The translations under genes were made by a program, and so were the position numbers. Of a DNA stretch of 64,000 nucleotides, positions 37,249-45,944 are shown piece after piece (the stretch's first letter is position 1; each line of letters opens with the position of its first letter). The DNA is taken from NCBI GenBank assembly GCA_903923905.1, contig CAIXZH010000101.1, positions 98,603 through 162,602 on the forward strand, given 5' to 3'. The notes under the pieces were generated by a model. It was not told where the DNA came from, did not search any database, and was given only the letters and a program-made list of their open reading frames with translations. The stretch comes from an uncultured Bacteroidia bacterium. GTDB taxonomy: Bacteria; Bacteroidota; Bacteroidia; Bacteroidales; Prolixibacteraceae.

Positions 37249-40050
37249 ATGTCTGAAAGTATTAAAAATCAATATATTGAAATTAAAGGTGCCCGGGTTC
37301 ACAATCTGAAAAATATCGATCTTCAGATTCCCAGGAATAAAATGATTGTGATTACCGGTCTCTCGGGATCGGGAAAATCATCCTTGGCTTTTGACACGCT
37401 TTTTGCTGAAGGTCAACGCCGGTATGTAGAGAGCCTCTCCTCGTATGCGCGACAGTTTTTGGGTAGGATGGACAAGCCTGATGTCGATTATATCAAAGGG
37501 ATTCCTCCGGCCATTGCCATCGAACAAAAGGTTAATACGCGCAACCCCCGCTCAACAGTAGGAACTTCTACTGAAATTTACGATTATATCAAATTGCTTT
37601 ATGCCAGAATTGGCAGAACTTATTCCCCGGTTTCCGGGAAAGAGGTAGTCCGCCACGAGGTGAGCGATGTTGTGAATGCTATTTTTTCAAGCCCTGAAGG
37701 GACAAAAGTGATTCTGCTTGCCCCATTTCAGACAAAAAAAGGAAGAACATTAGCGCAGGAGGCAGATTTACTTCAACAACAAGGGTTTACGCGCCTCGAG
37801 CTAGATGGAACAGTTACACGAATTGCAGATCTCGAAGGTGAACTTTCAACCCGGAAGAAGATCAAAGAGATAAACATTGTGATTGACCGGTTTTCAGTTT
37901 CCAATGATGAAGATTTGCTCAGCCGTGCAGCCGACTCTATTCAAACGGCATTTTACGAAGGGAAAGGTGATTGCCTGGTCCGGATGACCACCTCGGATGA
38001 AACATCATTACTCAGCTTTTCAAACCGGTTTGAGGCTGATGGAATTGTATTTGAAGAGCCCACCCTTCATACGTTTAGTTTCAATAATCCCATAGGAGCC
38101 TGCCCTGTTTGCGAAGGATACGGAAAAACAATCGGTATTGACGAGGATCTGGTGATTCCCAACAAATCACTTTCGATTTATAATGAGGCAATTGTATGCT
38201 GGAAGGGGGAGAAGATGGGGGAATGGAAAGAACAGTTGATCATGAATTCAGATCGCTTTAGTTTTCCTATTCACACTCCCTATTTTGATCTAACCATGGA
38301 ACAAAAGCGGTTGTTATGGACCGGGAATCAATATTTCGAAGGATTAAACAGTTTCTTTAAAAGTGTTGAAGAGCAGGCTTACAAAATACAATACAGGGTA
38401 ATGCTATCTCGCTACCGAGGTAAAACAACCTGTCCTGAATGCGAAGGTACCCGTCTGAAGAAGGAAGCATCTTACGTCCGAATAGGTGGAAAAGCTGTTT
38501 CTGAGTTGGTTAACCAGCCTGTAGATCAGCTTGGTTTGTTTTTCAATAACCTGCAATTAACTGAACATGATAAGATTGTCTCTGACAGGCTCCTGATTGA
38601 GATCAGGAACAGAATCGAATTTCTATGTGATGTCGGTTTGGGATATCTCACACTCAACAGGCTTTCCTCATCTTTGTCAGGCGGTGAATCGCAACGGATA
38701 AACCTGGCAACCTCTCTGGGAAGCAGCCTGGTCGGTTCGATGTATATCTTGGATGAACCTTCAATTGGGCTGCACTCTCGTGATACAATCCGACTGATCA
38801 AAGTTTTACGAAAGTTGCAGCAACTTGGTAACAGTGTGATCATTGTCGAACATGACGAAGAGATCATCCGGGATGCCGATATGGTTATTGATATCGGGCC
38901 CCTTGCCGGAAGAAATGGGGGAGAAGTAGTTTTCCAAGGCTCACATAAAGAGCTGGCATTTAATAATATAAGTCTCACAGCTAAATATTTAAACGGCACA
39001 GAAAAGATTTCAATACCGTCAGTTCGAAGGAAATGGAATAATTTTATTGAGATTACCGGAGCCAGGGAAAACAACCTGAAGGGGATTGATGTCCGGTTTC
39101 CCCTGAATACATTGACCGTAGTTACAGGAGTGAGCGGTTCAGGAAAGTCCTCTCTGGTCCGGAAGATTCTTTACCCGGCCCTATCGAAGCATCTTGGAGG
39201 TTATGGTGAAAAAACCGGCGACCATACCCGTATGCAGGGAGATTTATCGTTGATTACTGCCGTGGAATTTGTCGACCAGAATCCAATCGGAAAATCCTCC
39301 AGGTCAAATCCAGTGACATATCTTAAGACGTACGATGATATCAGAAAGCTGTATGCAGAACAACAGGCGTCAAAAATTAATGGATTTACAGCTTCCCATT
39401 TCTCTTTTAATATAGACGGAGGCAGGTGTGAGGAGTGCCAGGGCGAAGGGGAAATAAAGGTCGAGATGCAATTTATGGCTGATATCCATCTCACCTGTGA
39501 AAGCTGTAACGGAAAACGGTTTAAGCCGGATGTACTGGATGTAAAATTCAAGGAAAAGAATATTTTTGATATCCTTGAAATGACCGTTGACGAAGCAATT
39601 ACGTTTTTTTCTGAAAAAGATAGGCACGAAGGGAAAAAAATTGCGAAAAAACTGCTCCCATTGCAAGACGTTGGTCTTGGTTATGTTAAGCTGGGACAAT
39701 CCTCAAGCACGCTTTCGGGAGGGGAGAGTCAGCGCATTAAACTAGCCTCATTTCTGGCTAAAGAGAAGGACTCACCTACACTCTTTATTTTTGATGAACC
39801 AACCACCGGACTACATTTTCACGACATCCGTAAATTGCTCGATGCCATTAATGCGCTGATATCGAGAGGACATTCAGTGCTGATTATTGAACACAATATG
39901 GAGGTGATCAAGGTGGCCGACTGGATTATTGATTTGGGTCCAGAAGGTGGCGATTCGGGAGGTTATAAGGTGTTCGAAGGGACACCCGATGAACTTTTAA
40001 AATGTGAAGAATCATACACAGGTAAATACCTGATTAATAAGTTATCATAA
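37249..40050 (+). CDS. uvrA: UvrABC excinuclease subunit A
   Basis: Damage-recognition ATPase of nucleotide excision repair. 933 residues, full length. Two ABC modules: Walker A GLSGSGKSSLAFDTLFAEGQ (~residue 38) and GVSGSGKSSLV (~628); two LSGGESQR signatures; Walker B regions MYILDEPSIGLH and LFIFDEPTTGLHF. Zinc-finger pairs include CPVCEGYGKTIG with CPECEGTRLKKEA, and CEECQGEGEIKVEMQF with CESCNGKRFKP. The protein ends five bases before the stop of the convergent DUF985 cupin gene, leaving no room for a terminator between them. Confidence 0.97.
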   Translation: MSESIKNQYIEIKGARVHNLKNIDLQIPRNKMIVITGLSGSGKSSLAFDTLFAEGQRRYVESLSSYARQFLGRMDKPDVDYIKGIPPAIAIEQKVNTRNPRSTVGTSTEIYDYIKLLYARIGRTYSPVSGKEVVRHEVSDVVNAIFSSPEGTKVILLAPFQTKKGRTLAQEADLLQQQGFTRLELDGTVTRIADLEGELSTRKKIKEINIVIDRFSVSNDEDLLSRAADSIQTAFYEGKGDCLVRMTTSDETSLLSFSNRFEADGIVFEEPTLHTFSFNNPIGACPVCEGYGKTIGIDEDLVIPNKSLSIYNEAIVCWKGEKMGEWKEQLIMNSDRFSFPIHTPYFDLTMEQKRLLWTGNQYFEGLNSFFKSVEEQAYKIQYRVMLSRYRGKTTCPECEGTRLKKEASYVRIGGKAVSELVNQPVDQLGLFFNNLQLTEHDKIVSDRLLIEIRNRIEFLCDVGLGYLTLNRLSSSLSGGESQRINLATSLGSSLVGSMYILDEPSIGLHSRDTIRLIKVLRKLQQLGNSVIIVEHDEEIIRDADMVIDIGPLAGRNGGEVVFQGSHKELAFNNISLTAKYLNGTEKISIPSVRRKWNNFIEITGARENNLKGIDVRFPLNTLTVVTGVSGSGKSSLVRKILYPALSKHLGGYGEKTGDHTRMQGDLSLITAVEFVDQNPIGKSSRSNPVTYLKTYDDIRKLYAEQQASKINGFTASHFSFNIDGGRCEECQGEGEIKVEMQFMADIHLTCESCNGKRFKPDVLDVKFKEKNIFDILEMTVDEAITFFSEKDRHEGKKIAKKLLPLQDVGLGYVKLGQSSSTLSGGESQRIKLASFLAKEKDSPTLFIFDEPTTGLHFHDIRKLLDAINALISRGHSVLIIEHNMEVIKVADWIIDLGPEGGDSGGYKVFEGTPDELLKCEESYTGKYLINKLS

Positions 40051-40055
40051 ATTTG

Positions 40056-40580
40056 TCATCTCCTTGTTAACCTGGTAATAATATCCTTATACTGAGGAAA
40101 GCAGACGATTAATTCACTTCGTACTGCCAGCTCGAAATCTTGAAAGTCGAATCCTGGCGCAACAGTGCAACCAACGAGGGCGTAGTCATTATCATTGACC
40201 AGGGTTGCCCCGAACCAAGTGCCGCCGGTAACGACGAACTGCGGAATTTCTCCACGCTCAATATGACACCCAATCGTGGATTTGGAATAAATACCTTCAT
40301 TTGTTATTGTGTGAATGTAGATTGGAGAACCTGAGTAGAAATGCCAGATTTCATCCTGATGGATCCGGTGAAATGCTGAGAAAGTATCTGAAGTGAGTAA
40401 GAAATAGATACAGGTGGAGTAACTCCTTTCTCCCAGATACCTGTTATCAAGGCTATCGGATTTGATTCGTTCACTACATCGGTAGGTTTCTTTTAAAAAT
40501 CCACCTTCAGGATGCGGTCGAAGGTCCAGTTTTTGGATTATATGGGTCAGCAGGGAATTTATCTGTTTTGATTGAGGCAT
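40056..40580 (-). CDS. Cupin family protein (DUF985)
   Basis: 174 residues forming a single cupin barrel of the DUF985 type: HPEGGFLKETYR near the start, TCIYFLLTSDTFSAFHRI, the DEIWHFYSGSPIYIHTI strand pair (His ligand candidates) and GATLVNDNDYALVGCTVAPGF near the C-terminus. Some members have been linked to epimerase-like sugar binding, but the family's reaction is not settled. No signal peptide. It is convergent with uvrA and is the only gene in its unit. Confidence 0.9.
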   Translation of the reverse strand: MPQSKQINSLLTHIIQKLDLRPHPEGGFLKETYRCSERIKSDSLDNRYLGERSYSTCIYFLLTSDTFSAFHRIHQDEIWHFYSGSPIYIHTITNEGIYSKSTIGCHIERGEIPQFVVTGGTWFGATLVNDNDYALVGCTVAPGFDFQDFELAVRSELIVCFPQYKDIITRLTRR

Positions 40581-40710
40581 CGGGATTAGTTTTGGAATTT
40601 GACGAACAAAGTTACTGAAATTAAAATATGATCATTTGGAACTTGAATATTTTAAAACTCCAATACTATTTGGTAATTTTACACTGTAAACTGATCAAAA
40701 TTCCTGTTTT

Positions 40711-41991
40711 ATGGCTCACCAAACCCTTAAAACTTCTTATTCGGATCTTGTCGAACGACTTAACCGCTTTCCGCAGGGAGCTCCCCCATCTGAACTGCTT
40801 AACAAGATTCTTAAAGTGCTTTTCAGTGACAGGGAAGCCCAACTTGTTTCCCTTTTACCCATAAGGCCTTTTACTGCTGAGAAAGCCAGCAGGATATGGA
40901 AATTAGATCTTACCTCAACGTGTAAAATTCTTGACACCCTTGCCGGAAAAGCTTTGTTGGTTGATATTGAACAAAATGGGGAACAGGAATATGTCCTTCC
41001 CCCGCCAATGGCTGGTTTCTTTGAATTTTCGATGATGCGTATACGACCCGATATTGATCAGAAGGCACTGGGCGAACTGTTTTACCAATACCTGAATGTT
41101 GAAGAGGACTTTATCCGTGAGCTTTTTACAAGAGGGGATACTCAGCTTGGAAGGGTATTTGTGAACGAACAGGTCCTATCATCAGAAAATAATTTGCATG
41201 TTCTTGACTACGAGCGCGCCACCGAAGTGATCAAAACAGCTAATCATATCGGAGTTGGCCTCTGCTATTGCCGTCATAAAATGGAACATATGGGTCGAGC
41301 GTGTAAGGCTCCTATGGAAATTTGCATGACCTTTAATACGACTGCGGCCTCGTTGACCAAACACGGTCATGCCCGGCGGATTGATCGTATTGAGTGTATG
41401 GATTTGCTTCAGGAGGCTTATGATAACAATTTAGTGCAGTTTGGGGAAAATGTGAGGGAGGAGGTAAATTTCATCTGCAATTGCTGTGGTTGTTGTTGTG
41501 AGGCAATGATTGCCGCACGGCGATTTGCCATTTTAAATCCTGTCCATACTACCAATTTTATACCAGTAATTAATGATCAGCAGTGCAATGGCTGCAGCAA
41601 ATGTGTGAATGTTTGTCCGGTTGAGGCGATGACCCTTGTTTCGGCCAATGATCCTCACCATTTGAATCTTAAAAAAGCAGTTCTTAATGAGGAACGGTGT
41701 TTGGGATGCGGAGTTTGTGTCCGGACCTGTTCCTCAAAAAGTATTTTACTCAAATCGCGTGCAAAGCGGGTACTAACCCCGTTGAATGGCGTACACAAAG
41801 CAGTTGTGATGGCTGTAGAACGTGGTAAGTTGCAACACCTTATCTTTGATAACCGGGTGTTATTCAGTCACAGGGCTTTGGCTGCGGTCCTGGGGGTTCT
41901 TCTCAAACTTCCGCCCATCAAACAGGCAATGGCCAGCCGGCAGATTAAATCACAGTTTTTTGAACTGTTAATCAGGAAGATTCCGGTCTGA
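40711..41991 (+). CDS. HTH / dual 4Fe-4S ferredoxin-domain protein
   Basis: 426 residues. Residues ~20-95 look like a winged-helix segment (LLNKILKVLFSDREAQLVSLLP, then TAEKASRIWKLDLTSTCKIL). A middle region is unusually Cys-rich: GLCYCRHKMEHMGRACKAPMEIC near residue 190 and ICNCCGCCCEAM near 260. Two ferredoxin-type clusters follow, CNGCSKCVNVCPVEAM (~292) and CLGCGVCVRTCSSKSI (~331). The second lacks the usual Pro after its last Cys. Proteins of this architecture are annotated in many anaerobes as 4Fe-4S binding proteins without known function. A redox-sensing regulator or an electron-transfer protein are both possible. It stands alone upstream of the MITE-like repeat copy B. Confidence 0.85.
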   Translation: MAHQTLKTSYSDLVERLNRFPQGAPPSELLNKILKVLFSDREAQLVSLLPIRPFTAEKASRIWKLDLTSTCKILDTLAGKALLVDIEQNGEQEYVLPPPMAGFFEFSMMRIRPDIDQKALGELFYQYLNVEEDFIRELFTRGDTQLGRVFVNEQVLSSENNLHVLDYERATEVIKTANHIGVGLCYCRHKMEHMGRACKAPMEICMTFNTTAASLTKHGHARRIDRIECMDLLQEAYDNNLVQFGENVREEVNFICNCCGCCCEAMIAARRFAILNPVHTTNFIPVINDQQCNGCSKCVNVCPVEAMTLVSANDPHHLNLKKAVLNEERCLGCGVCVRTCSSKSILLKSRAKRVLTPLNGVHKAVVMAVERGKLQHLIFDNRVLFSHRALAAVLGVLLKLPPIKQAMASRQIKSQFFELLIRKIPV

Positions 41992-42078
41992 ATGAGTTCC
42001 TGGAGGTACTGGCAGCTGGCTTTTGGCAATTGGCGGCGAGCCTGTAATTTAATATAAAACGTTTAATCTCCTGAGAAC

Positions 42079-42261
42079 CTGTTTAAAATTCTCCATGGGA
42101 GATCAATACCCATAGAATGGTTTATTTCTGAATACAAATTTCCCGTAGGAATTAACCAGGGATCAGTTAATGTTCTAACGGATAATAGTCATTTGGATGT
42201 TTGTTTGTCTATTGAGATTAATGCCCATGGGCAAAAAAAGACTAAATATAATTTTAAACAG
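42079..42261 (+). repeat. MITE-like intergenic repeat, copy B (perfect terminal inverted repeats)
   Basis: 183 bp bounded by CTGTTTAAAATT (42079-42090) and its exact inverse AATTTTAAACAG (42250-42261); the similarity continues outward (GAGAAC left, GTCTCTG right). The interior holds palindromic modules CTCCATGGGAG, TTCCCGTAGGAA and TGCCCATGGGCA, flanked by ATTAA/TTAAT. It aligns with copies A and C. It is non-coding, so it could be a MITE or a structured RNA/DNA element. Confidence 0.75.
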
Positions 42262-42289
42262 TCTCTGAATATAATCGCAAAAATTACAA

Positions 42290-42320
42290 TTGATTTCTCC
42301 CGCTCATTTTAATATCTTTA
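42290..42320 (+). promoter_or_regulatory. Bacteroidota-type promoter candidate for tilS
   Basis: TTG at 42290-42292, a 20-base spacer and TATCTTTA at 42313-42320 (one mismatch to TAnnTTTG), 17 bases before the tilS start and just downstream of repeat copy B. Confidence 0.55.
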
Positions 42321-42337
42321 GCCTAAAATAATGGACG

Positions 42338-43663
42338 ATGATTCAGCAATTTATAAACTATATTAAAGAGAACCACCTTTTTAATCAGACTGATAGCATC
42401 CTTGTGGGGGTAAGTGGCGGGATCGATTCTGTTGTTTTACTGGACCTGCTGGATAAAACAGGATATTCAGTGGCTATCGGGCATTGCAATTTCCAGCTGA
42501 GAGGAAAGGAATCGGACGGAGATGAAAAGCTGGTGTTCGACCTGGCCAGGAAATATGATGTTCCGCTTTACAAAACGTCGTTTGATACCAACGAATATGC
42601 GCACGAAAACAAAATCTCCGTCGAAATGGCTGCCCGTGAATTACGTTATCAATGGTTCGAATCGATTCGTGCCAAACACCATCTTGATTATATTGCTGTG
42701 GCACACCATCGTGATGACCAGCTTGAAACCTTCTTTCTAAATCTGGCCAGAGGTACCGGATTATCCGGCTTAACCGGAATGCGCCCCATCAATGGGAAAA
42801 TTGTCAGACCATTGTTATTTGCTTCCAGAGAAGAGATTGAAAAATACAGGCATAAAAATTTTCTGGATTTCCAGGAGGATTCATCGAATCAGAGCCTTGA
42901 TTATCAGCGGAATAAAATCAGGCATACCTTATTGCCGGTGATGGAGACTTTAAATCCGAGCTTTCGGGATGGTATGATCCGTACCATGAGCTACCTCGAG
43001 GATGTGTCTAAAATCTGTGATAAGGCAATCCTGCAGGCCTGGGAACAGGTGTCTGTCCGGAAGGGGAATGAGTTTATGATCTCAATTGCTGAATTGAAAT
43101 TGTTCGATCCGGTGTCCACTTACCTTTTTGAATTTTTGAAACCTTATGGATTCAATAGTTTGGTTGTTAGTGATATTATTGCCTCTTTGGATGGTATCTC
43201 CGGAAAACAGTTTATCTCACAGACCCACCGGATTGTGCATGATCGTGAATTATTAATTCTTACTCCTGTACTTCACCAAAACAGGAAATACTTTTATCTT
43301 GAAGAGGGCAAAGAGGAGTTGCTTTCTCCTGTTCACCTTAAAATAGGAGTGAATAAGCGAAAAGATTCGTTTAAAATCCCTGATTCTCCTTTGGTAGCAT
43401 GTATCGATCACGATAAACTTCAATTCCCTCTGGTGATCCGGAAATGGCAGCAGGGGGATTATTTTAAGCCCCTTGGAATGAATGGATTTAAAAAGGTGAG
43501 TGATTTTTTTATCGACTCGAAGTTAAGTCTGCCACAAAAAGAAAATACCTGGATGATTACAAACGGAGAACAGGTCGTATGGATAATTGGTCAGCGGTTG
43601 GATGACCGGTACAAAATTACTCACGCTACGCAAACAATATTTCGCATGGAATTGCTTGATTGA
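42338..43663 (+). CDS. tilS: tRNA(Ile)-lysidine synthetase
   Basis: Converts the wobble C of tRNA-Ile(CAU) to lysidine, switching both its codon and its amino-acid identity; essential in most bacteria. 441 residues. The PP-loop VGVSGGIDSVVLLDLL lies at residues ~24-38. The N-domain has IGHCNFQLRG, VAHHRDDQLETFFLNLARG, TGMRPINGKIVRPLL and EDSSNQSLDYQRNKIRHTLLP. The C-terminal TilS domain contains RKWQQGDYFKPLGMNG and KVSDFFID. The start ATG at 42338 lies 17 bases after a good promoter match. The gene is flanked on both sides by copies of the intergenic repeat. Confidence 0.96.
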   Translation: MIQQFINYIKENHLFNQTDSILVGVSGGIDSVVLLDLLDKTGYSVAIGHCNFQLRGKESDGDEKLVFDLARKYDVPLYKTSFDTNEYAHENKISVEMAARELRYQWFESIRAKHHLDYIAVAHHRDDQLETFFLNLARGTGLSGLTGMRPINGKIVRPLLFASREEIEKYRHKNFLDFQEDSSNQSLDYQRNKIRHTLLPVMETLNPSFRDGMIRTMSYLEDVSKICDKAILQAWEQVSVRKGNEFMISIAELKLFDPVSTYLFEFLKPYGFNSLVVSDIIASLDGISGKQFISQTHRIVHDRELLILTPVLHQNRKYFYLEEGKEELLSPVHLKIGVNKRKDSFKIPDSPLVACIDHDKLQFPLVIRKWQQGDYFKPLGMNGFKKVSDFFIDSKLSLPQKENTWMITNGEQVVWIIGQRLDDRYKITHATQTIFRMELLD

Positions 43664-43703
43664 AATCTGAACAACCGCTGGTTGCACGCTTCCGGTGCAC
43701 TTA

Positions 43704-43843
43704 ATTGCAAACTAATTCTAGATGGGCATTAACCGGTTAACTGTTAATGCCCTAAAGGACAATTGTATTTCTAAGACTCGTTTTTCTATTGAAATTAATG
43801 TCCCATGGGCAATATAGGTTTAATTGTAATTTTTATATAATCT
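43704..43843 (+). repeat. MITE-like intergenic repeat, copy C (left-truncated)
   Basis: About 140 bp between tilS and the convergent DUF6132 gene. It aligns with the right three-quarters of copy B: ATTAACCGGTTAACTGTTAATG, TTTTTCTATTGAAATTAATG, CCCATGGGCAA and the A/T-rich end. It contains a clear hairpin, GGGCATTAAC (43724-43733) / GTTAATGCCC (43743-43752). The left ~45 bp and terminal repeat of copy B are not recognisable. Confidence 0.6.
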
Positions 43844-43860
43844 AAGTATTTAAAAATTAT

Positions 43861-44058
43861 TTATTTAGGTTTTACTCTAAACATCTCCCCAACAAGACCT
43901 CCCATTAAAATTCCATAAGCACCCATCGTGTACCAATGGGAAGTGATCGGACAGGTACCTGAGGCACAACCCACAAAACGCCAGTACAAAAATCCGCCAA
44001 TGGCACCTATAATGCAGAATATGATGGTGAGCCGGTATTTAGTCAGAAATTCCTTCAT
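43861..44058 (-). CDS. DUF6132 family small membrane protein
   Basis: 65 residues with two hydrophobic helices (about 10-29 and 46-60) separated by the Cys-containing loop GCASGTCPITSHWY, which is characteristic of the DUF6132 family. It is probably an inner-membrane protein. The two loop cysteines may bind metal or form a disulfide. Homologous small proteins often lie near rhodanese or thioredoxin-like genes in Bacteroidota; here the upstream neighbour, 12 bases away, is a DUF493-like gene. Function unknown. Confidence 0.8.
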   Translation of the reverse strand: MKEFLTKYRLTIIFCIIGAIGGFLYWRFVGCASGTCPITSHWYTMGAYGILMGGLVGEMFRVKPK

Positions 44059-44070
44059 GCTATTTAAATT

Positions 44071-44340
44071 TTAAAGTGCGATAAGTCCATCTACTTCGCT
44101 TGCTTTTTGGTAGATGGCAATAATTGATTCCGTATCCGGCATCCATTGTTTGCAGGAGAGGCCGATAAATTTGATGTCCCTTGATGTTTTGTAGGTTATT
44201 GTTGACGGATCGGCAAAAAGTTCCTTGACCTGATTCAGTTTTTCGGTATTGTTTTGGACAATAAACTTAAAAAAATAAAGCATTGGCCATTCGTTTTGAT
44301 CTGCAAGCAATTCACGAAATTTTTCAATATTTTCCTTCAT
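44071..44340 (-). CDS. DUF493/YbeD-like small protein
   Basis: 89 residues resembling the alpha/beta DUF493 fold: WPMLYFFKFIVQNNTEKLNQVKELF, then a TYKTSRDIKFIGLSCKQWMP strand region and the end helix TESIIAIYQKASEVDGLIAL. Cytoplasmic, function unknown; E. coli YbeD has been associated with lipoate-related contexts. It is co-oriented with the DUF6132 gene at 12-base spacing, so the two probably share a transcript. Confidence 0.8.
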   Translation of the reverse strand: MKENIEKFRELLADQNEWPMLYFFKFIVQNNTEKLNQVKELFADPSTITYKTSRDIKFIGLSCKQWMPDTESIIAIYQKASEVDGLIAL

Positions 44341-44371
44341 CTTTTATTAATGACCTATTAATAAACCATTA

Positions 44372-44393
44372 TAGACGTAAATTTCTACGTCTA
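44372..44393 (-). terminator. Hairpin after the T9SS cargo gene
   Basis: TAGACGTA (44372-44379) / TACGTCTA (44386-44393) with a 6-base loop, just downstream (minus strand) of the stop at 44399 and upstream of the DUF493-like gene. The downstream minus-strand sequence is A/T-rich, with only short T stretches. Confidence 0.5.
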
Positions 44394-44398
44394 CACCC

Positions 44399-45700
44399 TT
44401 AATATACTAATTCTGTAAATCCTTTCTTTCGCCGTCGCTTTCCGTCACGTCCGAGCGCATTAACCACATAGAAATAAACTCCTGGGGAAGCCAGTTTGCC
44501 ATTAATTTTGCCATCCCACGCTGCCAAAACAGAATTTTCAGGAATAAAACCACTCTTATTATAATGGTGAACCATACGTCCCCATCGGTTAAATACAATA
44601 AAATCAAGTGATTCCAATGACCGGGTTTTGATGGTCAAAACATCGTTTATCCCATCCCCGTTTGGGGTGAAAGCCGGAGCAACCTTTACCAATGAAGTAT
44701 CTATGACGATTGGATCTTTCAGATAAAAGGTGTCGCGGCAGGTGTACCCGGTACTCTGTTTGGCAGCAACCAGTTTTACAATATAACTTCCTGAACTTTC
44801 ATACGTATAAACCGGATTTGCCGCAGTGCTTTGCGACATGATAGAGTCTACTTTTGCCCCACCGGCACCCTCTTTTACGATTACCGCATGGTCCTTGAAA
44901 AAAAACCATTCATATTTATCCGGATCAGCGTTTTCCGATGAGTTGACAAAGTTGACTGTTAAAGGCGCTTCGGGAAGCGAATAATTGGTTTCCCCGGGTT
45001 GGGTGGTTGTCCAGGTGAAATTCGCCTTTGCCACGATCGATTGATAGGTAACCTGACTGCTTTCGGTACATCCGGCACGGTCAGTAACCTGAAGCTGGTA
45101 GATGGTATTTTTTGTGGGTGGCTGATAAATTACCGGATTTTGAAGCGTTGAAACCGGCAGGTTATTGCTTGTCCAGATATATTTAAACCCTGGATTGATT
45201 GTAATTAGCTGATTGGTTGATAAGTCAGCATAAATATAGGACCCACCTGAAGCACTTCCCTGCAAATTAAAAGACTGACAATTGGAATTTGTAATGGATG
45301 CAGTGGCGGAAATCCACCCATTGATGATCCACGCCCTGAATTGATAGTTAACCCCGTTATCGGTAAAACTAACCCGGTAACAACCATCTCTAAGACCGGT
45401 CAGATTTGATTTTGAACCGGTTTCATTGGAGAAATAGCTGAATGAGCCTGAGGCGATGGTATACTTTTCCCAGCTAAACGTAACTGTTCCTCCGGAAGAA
45501 GATGCGGTTAATGAGCCATTCTGTTGTCCTTGTTGCCCGCAGAAATAATAGATGAAATCCTTGCCGTTGAATACAGGATAGGCCGTTGACTCAGTGAATG
45601 AGGCAGATGTGGAAGTGAGTGACTGACCATATGCAAATTCCATAGGGAACATAAGGATTATCCCTATTAAAATTTTCCAGGTCATTCGAACATATTCCAT
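44399..45700 (-). CDS. Secreted protein with T9SS type B (gliding-motility-associated) sorting domain
   Basis: 433 residues. An N-terminal signal sequence (ending near AYGQSLTST) is followed by Ig-like/PKD-like beta modules, such as CYRVSFTDNGVNYQFRAW, a LQVTDRAGCTESSQVTYQSI module and a PKD-type ANFTWTT...EWFFFKD stretch. The final ~90 residues are a canonical CHU_C/type B CTD: AFTPNGDGINDVLTI, DFIVFNRWGRMVHHYN, WDGKINGKLASPGVYFYVV, ending GFTELVY. It is predicted to be exported by T9SS and surface attached. No PorP/SprF gene is adjacent. It diverges from the helicase gene across a 244-base space that carries a perfect 34-bp palindrome. Confidence 0.92.
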   Translation of the reverse strand: MEYVRMTWKILIGIILMFPMEFAYGQSLTSTSASFTESTAYPVFNGKDFIYYFCGQQGQQNGSLTASSSGGTVTFSWEKYTIASGSFSYFSNETGSKSNLTGLRDGCYRVSFTDNGVNYQFRAWIINGWISATASITNSNCQSFNLQGSASGGSYIYADLSTNQLITINPGFKYIWTSNNLPVSTLQNPVIYQPPTKNTIYQLQVTDRAGCTESSQVTYQSIVAKANFTWTTTQPGETNYSLPEAPLTVNFVNSSENADPDKYEWFFFKDHAVIVKEGAGGAKVDSIMSQSTAANPVYTYESSGSYIVKLVAAKQSTGYTCRDTFYLKDPIVIDTSLVKVAPAFTPNGDGINDVLTIKTRSLESLDFIVFNRWGRMVHHYNKSGFIPENSVLAAWDGKINGKLASPGVYFYVVNALGRDGKRRRKKGFTELVY

Positions 45701-45817
45701 TGATCGTCATTTGCAGTTATTGATGTACAATATTACAAAATTATTCGGGAATGGATAAAGATAAATTTTGGTATTATAAATTACAGATGTCCGGATATAT
45801 TGTTATGATCGGATTTT

Positions 45818-45851
45818 TCTGTAGAGACGCACAGCTGTGCGTCTCTACAGA
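45818..45851. repeat. Perfect 34-bp palindrome
   Basis: TCTGTAGAGACGCACAG followed directly by its exact reverse complement, with no spacer. It lies in the divergent space between the T9SS cargo gene and the helicase gene. The GTAGAGACGC...GCGTCTCTAC form recalls dispersed palindromes found in several bacterial phyla. Confidence 0.8.
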
Positions 45852-45944
45852 ATATTAAATCTGAATAGGATTATTTGTTTAAATTTGCAAAATGCATGAC
45901 ATAAGGTTGTTTGTATTTGTGCTAAATAATTAATATACAGAATT

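Larger units (their letters stand above)
41992..42337. other. Intergenic space: heptamer-like tract, repeat copy B and tilS promoter
   Basis: Just after the 4Fe-4S gene, 42009-42036 reads as degenerate 7-base units (ACTGGCA, GCTGGCT, TTTGGCA, ATTGGCG). Then comes the MITE-like repeat (42079-42261) and the tilS promoter (42290-42320), each listed separately. No gene. Confidence 0.5.

Noticed and set aside
38526..39074. A 182-codon gene antisense to uvrA
   Set aside because: It lies wholly inside the conserved uvrA frame and its translation looks like a reverse-frame shadow with no domain.
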